In this document: positions 11,238-24,700 of the stretch, piece after piece | Layout: every line of letters starts with the position of its first letter | Numbering within the stretch: the stretch's first letter is position 1 | Source: Rachycentron canadum | Taxonomy: Eukaryota; Chordata; Actinopteri; Carangiformes; Rachycentridae | DNA: 64,000 nucleotides | Direction: 5' to 3' | Assembly: GCA_038496675.1 (NCBI GenBank) | Contig: CM076667.1 | Location: 19,660,552-19,724,551 of the forward strand | Notes under the pieces: model-generated | Seen by the model: the letters and a program-made list of their open reading frames with translations, nothing else | What the model was told of the DNA's origin: nothing | The model's database searches: none | Translations under genes and position numbers: made by a program

Positions 11238-13763
11238 TTCTGTTGCAAGACAGCTCAATTTTGAGGTATAAAAAGTGAGGTGCTGAGTGTACATGAAGCA
11301 GGTCATTATGATAGACTAGCATGGTACCGTGGGATAATGTCCTCACAGTGCCATTTGTTGGGATGTGTCATCGCTGCTGTAAATGAGATAGCAGCATAGT
11401 TTGATGTGATCTTCTACTTCTACTTCTATTTGGTGCATAGAGAGCTTAAAGGTAACAGGTCAGGATAATGTGACTGACTTTGGTGCTCGCTACTAGACCA
11501 GCTACTAAGTAAGACTGTAAGACCAACTACTAAGACCCTAGTCAAATTTTATCCTGTTTTCTGCTGTTGCAGGGCTTGTTTCAATCTGTGTGTACATCAG
11601 TGCTACATCACATCTCCCACAGAGCAGCTAAAAGGCATCTGAATATCACAATAGTAATACCCTATGTATCACCTAAGTTTCCTGTGTGATGTGGAGATGA
11701 CTCACAGTTTGTATGTTCACAGTGAGGAGACTGCTAGAGACACTGACAGCCATCAAGTTGTTGTTGACTGATTGTAGACTGGGTTGTTGCAGGATAGGTA
11801 ACTACTATATTCTACCAGCTGTACACAAATAAGTCTAGCACTATAGTATCTAGTGAAAGTGACAAGTAATTTGTAAATCCTTTATTTTCAATATTCACGT
11901 GTCACCAGAAAAAGTGAGGTTAATGGTGATAGTAACAGTAGAGACTATGACTAAGAGAACAGGAGTCATCCTGTGGCTACAGTGCATTAAATGGCTTCTA
12001 GCCACTGATACACATTTCCAGGAGCATTTCCTGGAAGTGTTAAGGGGTGGATAGTTCCTTAGTAGCAAATGACTGGATGCTCTATGATGAGTAAGCCATA
12101 TGACAAAAGCTGCTTTTCAGCTTGTTCAGAGTGTGAACAGGGAGGACTGACAGGAGATAGGACTGGACAAAGGGCTGGTCATAAGCAGGGTGTAGAGAGT
12201 ATCTGTTTTCATGGATAAATTCTCCATGACAGAGGTGACACCTCCAGAGTGGCAGCAAGCACAGAAGAGCAGCAATGAGAGAGATTGTGAGATGGAGAAG
12301 GACCCTCCCCTCTGACTATCTGTATCTCTCTTGATTTGATGTTTTTTTCCCCTTTCATTCTTTTCTCTGCCCTCTCATTAGTTTACTCTGCCTTTCTGCT
12401 TTTTCTTTGTTTCTTTCTCTGCTTCATTTCTTTCACCACATCACTGAATATTTGTAAATTTTTGTGTTACTGCCTTTCTATTTTTTGACTCTATTCTATT
12501 TCCTGAACTTTATCCCCCTCTCTTTTGGCTTTCTGTCTCTGTCAATCTCTTATTCATCTGCTTTTAAAGGCTACAGGGTGCACTCTAGTGGTTCACTAAT
12601 GCCTGTCCATCTCTCTTAGGTGCATTGACACATGCTGATTCTTTCCTTCTGCAGCAGTGACACCAGCAGTCATGCTGCTGCTATATTTGATTGTATATTT
12701 AAACCTCCATTGAAACTAATGAGACTAAAATTAAATTATTAATATTAAATTATTTATTTTAGATACTATTAAATACTATCCTCCTGTGTACTCACTGACT
12801 AAAATCAATCTTCCTTTCAGAGAAAATCGCTAAAATATAATTTTCTAATATGCTTTTTGAGGAACTTTGATACATGTAGGATAAAAAAAAGTGTCAAAGG
12901 CAAATATATTGGCAAGCCAATGAACAGTACCTAGAATAGTATTTCAAAGCTAGAGGCCATTTGGAAGGCTGTGATGTTATTAACAGACCCTGTAAGTCAG
13001 ACTCGAGACATCTTTTGTTCTCTGTCTGTGGTGTTTGATTTATTCGGATGTTTGTCTTCTTCAATTCTGTCTCTTTGCTATATTTGATTCTTGTGAGGTT
13101 AAGAACTTGATATATTTTTCCCCTCAGTTATCCAGGCTTTGGCTCACTTTTTATTCTCTTTCTCATATTCCTGATGCTGCTTTCACTCTTCCTCTACCTC
13201 TTTTTCTCTCATGCCCTTTCTCTTTCACAATAAACCTTTTACTACTCTTTGTCACTGTTGTCTCCTGTATGGTATGGATTTTCTTCCTTTTCGGTTTTGA
13301 TCCCCTGCAGCAGAATAACAATATATGTCAGAAATGGTCAGTACCTCTGGTGTCTCTGGTATCACACACACACGAATACATGCACACACAAATACATATT
13401 TGTATGTCCAGAACAAGTATGCTTAATTCATAAACACAAATGCAAAACTAGGCAACCTATCTGCCTAGCTACCTAGCCTGTCACGGCAATATATATGCTA
13501 TAGAGTTGTTGCACCTCACTCTTGATATGTCATTACTTTGGTGTCATATATGATATCAAATGTGTGTATTCTGTATGTCACTCTTTAAAGTAACGGTTCT
13601 CTGTTTAAGACGATGTGTTTCTTACTCCATTTATTCTTGCATGGTCTCAAGAGGGGAAAAGAAGTCTTTTTTCTCCTTTTTCCTTGGTCTGTTTTGTTTG
13701 TTTGATGTTAGGCCAGCCTTTTAACAGAGCAGCTCCTGACAGCTCAGCATTCTTTTATACCTT

Positions 13764-13766
<3 letters not shown>

Positions 13767-13796
<30 letters not shown>
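13767..13796. repeat. Poly-T tract
   Basis: About 30 uninterrupted T. It could be the tail of an inserted element on the minus strand, but no such element is visible beside it. Confidence 0.9.
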
Positions 13797-16700
13797 CATG
13801 GGCATTATGCACATTCTTTTAGTTGTGTGTCCATTCACTAAAATGTTTTATAGTATTAAATCAGTGTGAGGTACTTTTTCTGGTCATGGCTGGTTTCAGC
13901 TGATACCACAGTAGTCTGTAAAAAAAAAAGAAGGAAGGAATATCTCTCACTAAGAGGCACTGTAGTACATGCATGTACATAACGGGTGTAATGATATGAT
14001 TTTACAACGATACAATACATGTTATTTCAACCAGTGTGACTGTGAAATCAATACCTTGATACTGGACAGTACAGGTGAGGTTTCCTAGAATTCTTTCTTC
14101 TAAGGGAATCAGAGATAAAATAATTATAGATATAAACAAGTAAACACAATGATTAATGGCAAATACGTTCACCTTTTATAAAAGTGTAACCAATCTTTCT
14201 TCAGGTTGGTAAACGTTGGTTGAACCTGCTGCTATTGTTCTCATTTTCAGTATAAAAGAATTGCTAAAAATACATCCATATAAAGTTTGTCGTGCTTAAA
14301 TACAAAGTCCAAATTCTTAATATTGATACAATCAAGTATTTACCTTGATTTTAGATCAATATTTGTCTCATGTGAAGGACAACTTGCACCTATCAATGTA
14401 GTTGGATCATAGGAATATAAATCGATACTTCTCGGTAGTCTAATTACATGTGCCATACAGCCACGCTTAAGCTAAATCACAGAAACAACTAAAACCTTCA
14501 TATTTGCATGCTTACTTGCATACAACATTTACAAACGCACACACACTCACACCTGATTTAGTTGATGTAAGTGTCCCTATGTGAATATATGACAGCTATT
14601 CTCTGTCAGGCCTCAAGTGTCTCTGATGACTGCTGAGTGATTTTAAAGTTGAGTGGATTGCCAGTTTGAGTGATTTTCTGTCTGTGTGCACAAGAAGGTT
14701 CCACTTTAGAAAATGCATCTTTTCCCACATGTCCTTGCACACTATACATTATCATTAAGTCTTATATTTATGGCTGCTTTCTGGGGAAAAAAGAAATAGC
14801 ATAGAAAACCTTTACTGCAACATTAACTGAAATCAAGGCTAGAAGTGAGGAAAGCATTATAAAAGTCCTGCTCTTAAACAAAGACATAACTGGGTAAATA
14901 TGGCAGTAGTGAATTCACTGTCCTTCCAACCTAAATCTGAGCTGAACAGCTTTGAATAGGAATATGCATGCACTTATTGAACAGCCAGTCAAGGTTGAGG
15001 AACAGAAGGAAGAAAAGAGGGCAGGTTTGAAACAGTGAGTGGGAAGCCAAATACCTCATACATATGTACATATTTGGATTATACTGTATGGAGGACATTT
15101 ACCTCAGCCAAAGCACTTTTGCATTTCTCCTGCAAACTCTAAGAAAAATGCAAGTTTCTTGCATTTGAATTTCAAATCTGGTTTATTACCTTGCTGAAAT
15201 TGATCTGACCCATTCAGCTGATAAGGTCACACCAATCAACAGAAGCACAGAGGGCTCATTCATCCTGTGTTATCACTTATATTCAATTTAGGCATGTGTA
15301 TGTGCTACTGTCCAAAATGTCTAGATATAACACTTATGTCATTGATTTAATTTTTCACACTACTGTTGACAATGTTTTACTGATACTACTCCTTACACAT
15401 GCCTGTTACATGTTATATAATCGTCAATTATGTCAAATTTTCTCACTTGTTCTGCATATGCTTAACTCCATTCTGTAACAAGGCCGACTCCCATCTCTTA
15501 ATGTGTCCATATCACCATCTGCCCATTTAGCATAATGACTTCAAAAATTATGATAAAAAATTGCCGTCATTGCTTCACCACTGCTAAATATCTGTAGACT
15601 GGAAGTAAGAACTTATAAAATATAAGCCTATAAGCTTTCACCATTTTACCATAATGATTCCAGTGATGATGAGAGATTATGGTGATTCCTCTGCCAGATA
15701 AAGCTGATGGTAATTCAACCAAGGCCTGTTTGGATCCTTCAGCTGTGGGTGAAGTCATCATGGCACTCTGGAGGACAATTGACACAAAGCAAAAAAGAGA
15801 TGATGGGAGAAGAAGATGGATGGTGAATAGGTGCTTTGGGAATTAGAAGGGGGGCATTGGGAGATTTAAGAAGGGGGAAAGAGTGGTAAAGGAGGAGAGT
15901 GACTGCAGATGTGAGGAGGACAAGAATGAAGAGAGTATAGGGAAGGATGGAGGGTACATAGAGAAACAGAGAAAGACATGGTAGATGGGGACCAAGTTGG
16001 AGAGAGGTGATGAAGTGGACTGAGCACAGGGACAGGGGACATTAACACCACGTTTTACCAATACAGAAATTCTATTGCTTCGATGCTTGGGCATATTAAT
16101 CAGAGGAGCTAAAAACAATGATGTGTTATGTGGCTGGGTCACATTTTCCTCACTGTAGAACTATAATGTGAACCTTATTTTATTGTATTAAGATAAAAGG
16201 CAGAATGACAGAGAAACATTAAAGAAAAGTGAGGTGAAGAGAACAATGACTAATATACAAAAAAGAGTGATAAAGGTAGGCAGATAGAAGAACAAGGAAA
16301 AGTGGGAAGAAAAATTGGAAAGTTGTTGAAAATGATGAAGGTAGTGTGGGGAGAGATTAATGGAAGGAATGGTGGTGGTGAGTAAACACAACAGAGGAGG
16401 AGTAAGCTTTGGTAGCAGCATGGGAGACTGATGGTGAGCGGCCTTTTGTCTACTATAGCTTCTTTCTTTTTTTCTTTTCCCCTCTGTCTGTCCCTTCCTC
16501 CATCTCTCTCTTCACCCCAGCTGTTGTCTTGCCACTGTCCTCATTCCCCAAATAGAAGAGGAAAAAAAAAGTAAAACAACACGCATGTAAAATCATATAG
16601 ATGTGTTTAAAGATTTCAACGCTGTGCTGTCATCTCCAAGCTTTCCCACTCTCTTCATCAGGCAGTAAAGTGATGTGAGGCCAGCTGGAAGGGCAACGAT

Positions 16701-18556
16701 GATGTCTAAACATATCACTGCATATCAATGAACCTTATTCCAAATGCTTCACTGTGTAGGTGTGTGTGTGTGTGTAGGTGTGTAGGTGTACATGTATATA
16801 TGTGTCAGTGTGCTCTCAACTTAGAGAGGCCTCTCTAACACCTGTTTACCCTCTCAAATCACAGCCAACAGGGATTCTGTAGGAAGTGGTGCTGTGTGTA
16901 CGTGTGTGTGTGTGTGTGTGCGCGCGTTTGTGTGTTTGTCAGTGTCAGTTCTTTAAGGACCTCCTGCCAACCAGCCATTGGTCAGGGAGTTACCAAGGTT
17001 ACCGTGCAGGGTGGCCCAGCTGGGTTTGGGTGACAGATCTCTGCGTTTGTGAGTCTTCTCTCTCTGTTTGAGAAAGCGAGGTAGACTTTTCATGAGCAAA
17101 GCTTTCATGTCTCGAGGTTGCCTACAGCTATGTGACTTGTATTTCTTACCCACTAACATACACTATCCTTCCTGTGTTTCCTCTTATTCTCCCTTTAATT
17201 TCATTCCTTCCTTCCTTGCATGTTCTTGGCTTCTTTTCCTGCTGATGTTTTTTGTGCTTCAGCAGTTAACGCTCATGGTATTTTGTGTCTGAGCCAATGC
17301 AATGACATGGTGCAGTTACAGAAGGGCTTGGAAGAGACCCGTTTCATTAGATTTTTAAAAATTAATGTCATATTTAAGTGTCTATCATGTATTTTATTGG
17401 ATTTGAATGAAATCTCTGCAGAGGGATAAGCTGGCTTGATATACATCTGTCACTACGTCTGGGTATGACTGCTGCAATATCCTCTGTAATAACCCAGCCT
17501 CTGCTAAGACCAGAAAATGCCTTTTTGGCTGCTGGGCTCTCTCATTTTCTATTTTCTAGTAGTGCAAATCACCCTGACAGGAGAGAGAGAAAGCTTTTTT
17601 CCTGCAGAGTCTGATAGCTCATTAGGATTCAACTCAACAAGCCCAAACAGCAAACATATTTTCCTGCTGTTACAATTCTCTGCCTGTGTGATGACAGAGT
17701 TTCTGTGTTGTGACTCAGATTCAGTGAGAGCAGATAAAAAGAGGAATACAGAGGGAAATGGGGAGAATTTACCCTCCATATTAATGAAAGGGGATGGTAT
17801 GGATTGTAAAACACATCTGGAATAAGGAAGTGATTAAAAAATGGAAAAATGGAGAAAGACAGATTGAACCCACTCTTGGCAGAAACTGATGATTGATTAA
17901 TTAAACTTTTTTATTTGAGTCCCCCTTCTTTCTCTCTGCCTCTCAATATCTGTAATAATTGTGCAACTAACAAGGAAATCAGTGAGAGTCAACTGCTAAT
18001 TGAAGCTATTTATTTGCTTATAGGTGCTTATGTCTTTGCATTTTTGTGTCTGTGAGTGCATGCATTTTTACATTTGACTCTGACTGTTTAAGTGCACATA
18101 TTCTGTATGTGCAGTATGTGTCTTGTGTTTGGATGCATACATAATGAATATCAGCAGCAGAAACTCTTCATCATCAGTTTCATGATTCTCAGCAGAGAAT
18201 TTCTTTACTATGAACCTGTTCTCACTGAGATAAACAGAGATCGGGGCAAGGAATATTCCTGCTGGGACATACTGCTATTTTTGTCTTCCAGTCCATAAGT
18301 ACAAAGATGCTTGAGATATTTCTAGAATAGGAATTCACAAATTTGTTTTTAGAGACAATGATGATTGTTATCATTTGTGTTAGACTATAAGTACTCAAAT
18401 AGCAGTCTAGTCCATAACCAAAGTAAAGCTTTGTACCTAGCTGGTCTACAAATACAATAATATGTTCTGCATGTTTTAAAGAGTAACAGCAGGCTTTAAA
18501 CTGTACTTTACTTTCTGTCCAAGCTCCAAGTTTCCACTCTTTCTCATTGTGCTTAC

Positions 18557-18768
18557 TAGGGCTGCACAATTAATCAAAATGTAATAGAAGTTGGAGTATT
18601 GTCAGGTGCAAAATCGAAAGCTGCAATTTCTTTTGATAAAGGTAAAATATAGCACAACATTGTTGTCCATCATAAGCATTGTGATGCTAAAGCGATGGCC
18701 TTAAAATGGCCTAATATGGTATATCGCAATCATAACTTTTTTTTTCTTCTGCATATTGTGTAGCCCTA
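18557..18768. mobile_element. hAT-type MITE with target-site duplication
   Basis: A 212-bp element. The left end TAGGGCTGCACAAT and the right end ATTGTGTAGCCCTA are inverted repeats with one mismatch. It is flanked by an 8-bp duplication, gtgcttac (18549-18556) and gtgctgac (18769-18776), with one difference. TIR sequence and 8-bp duplication are hAT hallmarks, and TAGGGCTGCACGATTAAT-type ends are common in fish genomes. It is non-autonomous, with no transposase frame inside. Confidence 0.85.
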
Positions 18769-18776
18769 GTGCTGAC

Positions 18777-21700
18777 ACACCTGGAAGTATACTTGTGCTT
18801 TACTGCAGTAAGGTGTGAAATTCAACCACTGAAGTTAGGCAAAAACAGCATGTTATAGCTGGAGAAGGATTGAGATCAGATTAACAACATCAACATTTTT
18901 TGTAAATGTATGAAATATTGCAAATATACATACAGTTTCGATTTGTAGGCACTTAACCATTAATAAGTACTATATACAGTGACAGATACTTAAATATGGC
19001 TTCGTAAAAATATCTCAGAAATTCCTGTTAGAATAATTCATTCTCTGGCCCACAAAGTTTACTTAAACTGACACAGAATATCAGCTAAATCACAAGAGTC
19101 TTGAAAGAGTCCCACACTACATCAATATGACAGCGTTTTCTTAAATCAGTTTGTACATTTCTCACATCAGCATGCATGTATAATTTGCAGTCGCTGCAGC
19201 AAACCATCTTACAATTTAATTCTTCTTCACAGGACAAAAGAACCCCCTCATCTTTCCAATGCATTTCACATTAGTTATTTGAGATAGTAGTGAACAAAAT
19301 AGGTTAGCAGCAAATATCAAATTTCATTTTCCACTTTTTCTGCATAAAGTTGGGATGAATTTGAGGACTTAATAAGGTAGATATCCATGTATTGCTAGAA
19401 AATAACAACACACACTGGAGTATACTTGGCTGTGAGGAAAGTTAGCAGACAAAAGACCTTAAAGCTATCAGATCACAAGATCATTTTACAAGATAGACTC
19501 AATAAGTGAGTGCATAGATCTCAATCCTAAACCAGCTGTTGGCCATGTAATTAAAATGTTTCAGCCAACTTATTTAAGCAATAGATCCCAAGTTTTTTTT
19601 CACAATGGATTATTTTTTTTTTTATCTATTACTGAAGTCCAACATACAAAGATACACATTATTAATACATTTATAGACCTGTAGGAGATTAAAATACACT
19701 CAGAGTTTGGCTGAAAAAAAACAGAGTACAAAAGCAATTAGGCCGATAGAAGCACAGAGAGCAAAGTTGCTAAAGTTGGACAACAGTATTAATCAAAGGG
19801 CAAAATGCTCTGCTGAAAAAAAGAGAAAAAAATAAGTTTTTAACCTCATTTTTCTTCTGCCTGGTTGGCGTCATGTCTAGCCAGCTCTGTGACCTAAAGC
19901 TAACCATTAGATAACATCTTAATTTCCAAGATAAAAAGAGGACAGTAAAGAAAAGAAAAATGGAGTATGAATCACCAAACTCCCCTGTATTTTGTTGTGA
20001 GGAGGAAGCAGCACATTCAATTATTGGATTGTGAATGAATTAGGGGGACAAAGTAGAAGGAGGAGGGATTTGAAAACAAGAAAAAAAAGCATGATATAAA
20101 TGGGTTTGATCGTGGGATATCTGGTTACAACTGACCCCTTTTTCTTATCCACATCTCACCCTCAGCTATGTCTTCCTTTGTCTTCACTACTTTCATTCTT
20201 AATGGAAAACCTTTCCTTCTTTGTCTTTCATCTGTCTCCACATTTCCAGCCCTCCTTCTCTCAGCCTTTTCCTTCTCTTTACCAGATCTTTTTTTCTGTT
20301 CCTGTTGCATGCTGATTGTTTTCTGACTTTGTCTTTTTATTCTCTCGCGCTTCTCCTTCCCTACTCCTTGCCTTCCTTCATTCTCTTTTCTGCTCCTTTC
20401 CTCTTGGGCTTTAGGCCAGTATCAAGGTGTTTTCACATCCATGCTCCCCTTTCTCTGTCTACTTCATCTCCCTCCATCTCTCTCTCTTTCTCTGCTGTTC
20501 TCTCATTTTCATGCAGCTAGCTGGGGAGCCATGCTATGTGTCTTTATCTCTGTCTGTGGGAGAGGAGGCGGCCCAGTGCCAGCAACTAATGGACTTTTGG
20601 AAAACACAGACAGCCATGCATCACAAGTCCAGAAACTAGGGAGACAGCAAGCAAGGATTTGGAGTGAGGCCGAAGGGAGAGTGGTTTGGGATAGAGATGG
20701 AGGAAGGGAAACAGTGGTAGTAAAGGAAAATATTAAAGTCAGTGGTTTCTCGAAAGCAAAGCCAGCCTTAGAACGGCAATGCAAATTTGAGGGAAGCTCT
20801 TAAACACTGCAATTTTAAGTGTCACTGCTCATGGTCAAAAAAGCCAGAAATTAATCACGAATGGTAGCTAGAACTATCTCAAATAACTGAACAAGGAAGA
20901 AATTTGGGAGTGACACAATTCAAAGTGTCACAATTCAAAATCTGGTTTCAAATCAAGAATGTGAAACATATTTAGTACAAAAATGTTGCGTGTAATAAAT
21001 GTCTGCATTATTTCATGCTTACCTGATCAGTTATTGAAAAGGTAATTTATTTTAAATGTTTACCTTTTGCTTTAAGGTGTGTTGTGTTATGTTAGCGGTG
21101 CAATAGGTAACCTTCTTGAACTCTCCAAACAGCCTGGTCCTTTGAATCTGTGTGAGAACGATGGGTTCCAAAAACCAAAAAACCTCAAAGTTGTAGTACT
21201 TTATGAAAAAAAAAAAATTAAATAGTAATTGAAACTGACTGATTTTCAGTTTATTTTCTCAGAGAAAAGTCTGTCTAGAGCACCAAAGAAGAGAAGCATC
21301 TTTAAGCGAGACCATTCAGCTGAAGTCCTGCTCATAAGCTCCCACATCTGCAAAGCTTTTCATATAAACCTGCCAGACTGCTAACAAACTCTAAAGGGAA
21401 TAGAAAAATGTGATTTTTAATTTCGAAACTTTTATGGTTTAACACATTTGCACTTCAAATAGATTAGAATGTGCTTTTCCTGTTTTGTTTTAACTAATCT
21501 CACAACATCCACATGTGTTGAGGTTTAGTCCTTTGTTCTTGGAAAGTCTCTCTCTCTGCTACTACACAGAAGAACTGTTTTCCATAAGGACACAAGTATA
21601 AAGCTACTTTGTATTTCAAATGCATCTCCAGAGAAAGAAAAGGAGAAAGAAGATTGTCAGTTGTAGCTAAAGGCTTAACACATGGAATAATCTCTGATGT

Positions 21701-24700
21701 CTAGGTCACATCTCAACTAGCAGAGAATCCAAAGTGTGCATGCGTGTAAAGGTGCACATACATACACACACACACACACAGCCACATATATGCACCCTTT
21801 TTCTTAGTCTATAATGCACCACATGTGTCATGACCTCTGCCTGGGAAGTAAGGCTGGGCTCCAGTGACACTCACACTCATACAGGGCCTTGCCTGGTAGT
21901 TACAGCAGAGATCATTTCCACTCTGCTCTCTCTCTGTCCTCATGGACTGCAGGTGGTCAGGTGGACATTGAAGTGTACCTGTAATTACCAATTGCAGACC
22001 CTCAATGGCAAACTCATTCCAATGCAGTCCCAAAGCTGACCCCATCAAACTGCAAGGCATACATCTCTGAGTCTACCTACAGCCTGTGAGGGCAGAAAAT
22101 GTAATTTGCAGTGACGGTGTTAACATTCAGCTCATGTCATGAGTTGAACTCCGGGGCAGGTTTCTGTGAACCGTACTCATAAGTAAAAGAATTCTGGATA
22201 ATCTAGTGTCTGATCTCTTCTCTCCGTCTGACAGGTGTTTGTATTGACTGAATGAGTCAAGACACACAAAGGATTTCCTCTCTGTCTCTCTGTTTACGCA
22301 TGTGTACATATGCAACAGTGAATGAAAGCCTTTGAGGGTCAATGTTAACATCCTTGTTGGGTCAGAGGGCCCATGAATGGTGAATGAAGAACAAGCAGTA
22401 TACAATAAAGGATGCTTTAAGATTTAGATAGATTCTAAGGGACCATAAGATCTGGAAGATTCATTTTAGAAAACACCAGCTGCTCATTAATTTTGTGAGT
22501 GCAGCTGTAGAACCACTCAAGTAACAGTGAAATATTGGTGCAGTGCATCAGTCAACCCGCTAACAGATAGTGATGTAGTGCTCTCTGTCAGATCTTCTGT
22601 TTCAGGATGACTGACATTCATATGCTTCAAGAGAGTTTTCAGGTCCTACAGGTGAAATTTCTTCCAAAATTCAAATTTTTTTGAGATAAATAGAAACTGC
22701 TGAGAAAAAAAGTCGCTCCGTTTAATTACCCTCGGGAGTAGATGGAGCTACAGTGACTGATGGTGTGAGAGCACTCATGCACCTAAATCTGTTGCTGGGA
22801 AAGCATCTGAGTGTATCAGTCATCATTTTTTCTCCTTGCCTTCATAACTATTTCTTTCCCACGGTTCCAATTAAAACTCCTCCAAATCAGACTATATTGC
22901 CTCCATATTATTGTTTGCAATTTCCTTTTTTTTTTTTTTTTTTTTTTTTAAACATACAAGTCATATAAGTTGAAACTTTGATTAAAAAAATCAGTCTAAA
23001 GAGACATCTTTTGGTGCACATGCATCTGACTGCAATATGTGCCAATGTTTTCACTAGAAGTTATTCCGAGGTGATGTGGAGGGCCTTTGACACTGCACTT
23101 AGACCATTTGGCACCAAAACCCACCACTGAAACCAATGCTAATGAACTTAATTTAGGAGGTCTGGCAGTTTCTCAGTGGTCGGTCAAACACTGTCGCCTG
23201 CATTTAATCAGCCCTATATATTCTCTAAATTGTTTTGGCAGTAAGACGTTGAATTGACAGAAGATATTCAGGATCATGCCCTGAAACTGAGTCTCCAGTG
23301 TTAACCATGGGGTCATTATGGCAGTATACTAAACATTAAGCTTTTTTAGACCATAATGTCTGAGGTGCTTTGGAGAGACTTTAGTTTAAAAAAAAAAAAA
23401 AAAACATATATTAAAATGTAGTATTGTACCCATAGGTACGTTCAGTGTTTTGGTGATGCAGAGGATCACTGTTTATTTCCTGCTTCAACCAACCGACCGT
23501 CCAACAACTGTTCTCTAACGTTATGGAAGTACTTATATGAACCCGAACTATGACCTTGTCCTGAGCCTAACTGACTTGTTTTTCAACGTAAACCTAACCA
23601 AACTGCCACAGCTCCATGAGTGTAACTTCATGTGTCTTATTGTACAGCAACAAAGGTCCACCAGGCTGCCTCTTTTTTTCTCCAATTTGTTCTCTTTCTG
23701 GCCCTTACCAGTGGTCATGAAATTTTCTGTCTGACCTGAGTACAGATATTTACAAGCTACCAAATGAGGCAGGGTGTCTGATCTCATTGGTATTGACAGG
23801 GTGAGCAGCTCAGTAATCCAGGACGACCTTCAAGTCAGTCACTGATCCTCCACATTGAGAGGAACAAGGTGGCAGATACAGTTCACACATTTAGTGTGTC
23901 CACTGAGCATGATTGACTGGATGGCAACAAAGAAGCAGACCCACTGGGATAGGACCTGCTTCAGTGGTGGCGGAATAGGGGGAACAGCAAGACTTTTTGG
24001 TCCCATCCACTTATACAGGTTTTATGGTAATACAGTGGTAAAGTCTAAGTCAGTATTCACGAACAGCAATAATGTCCTTGAACTCCAATCAACTCATTCT
24101 GGCCCTGCTGACAGACAGACATCATGTACTACCTGTTCTGTCTGCTTGACTTGAAGGATCAAATCACATTTGACCAAATCAGAAAAATACTCACATAGAG
24201 TTCTCATACAGTAGTGGGGATGGTTAAGGGGAGAGAGTATGGTACCTGAGAGTATCTTGGTTTTTGCTATCAGTTGTTTTTATCTATAGGGAGGATATGA
24301 TAGGAAAAAGCACACGTATTCAGTGAAGTGGCACCACAGGGAGAGGGGGTGATGGAAAGCTCTCTGGACCCCTTTCATTTCTGTATTTCGACCTAAAAGC
24401 ACGTTTAGGTTGTATGCACATAAGGTGCTTTGTGTGTCTATGTAGAGATTGTGAGCTCCTTGATGGTTTTGTGTTTTATCTTTTGGAAGCCACTTTTTAC
24501 AGTAATAAAGCAGAATTTTCCAGCTGTTAGAGAGCTTATTGGTATGTTTATGACTCTTAGATGAAGCCGAACAGAGAAATCCACGTTGAGCTTTGTGTCG
24601 CTATCTCATCTGCAAGTCTTTTTTTTTTTTTTTTTTTTTTCCCCCCTTCACTTGCTCACGCGTCTGTCTCACTCTGCCACCGTCTGTGCTTGTAGTGGAC

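Larger units (their letters stand above)
9799..18548. other. AT-rich gene-poor stretch
   Basis: No supported exon in 8.7 kb. It has a poly-T run at 13767-13796, pyrimidine-rich tracts near 12.3-12.6 and 13.1-13.3 kb, purine-rich tracts near 15.8-16.4 kb, and GT repeats at 16.76-16.78 and 16.90-16.93 kb. One inverted-repeat element lies at 11095-11237. Confidence 0.55.
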
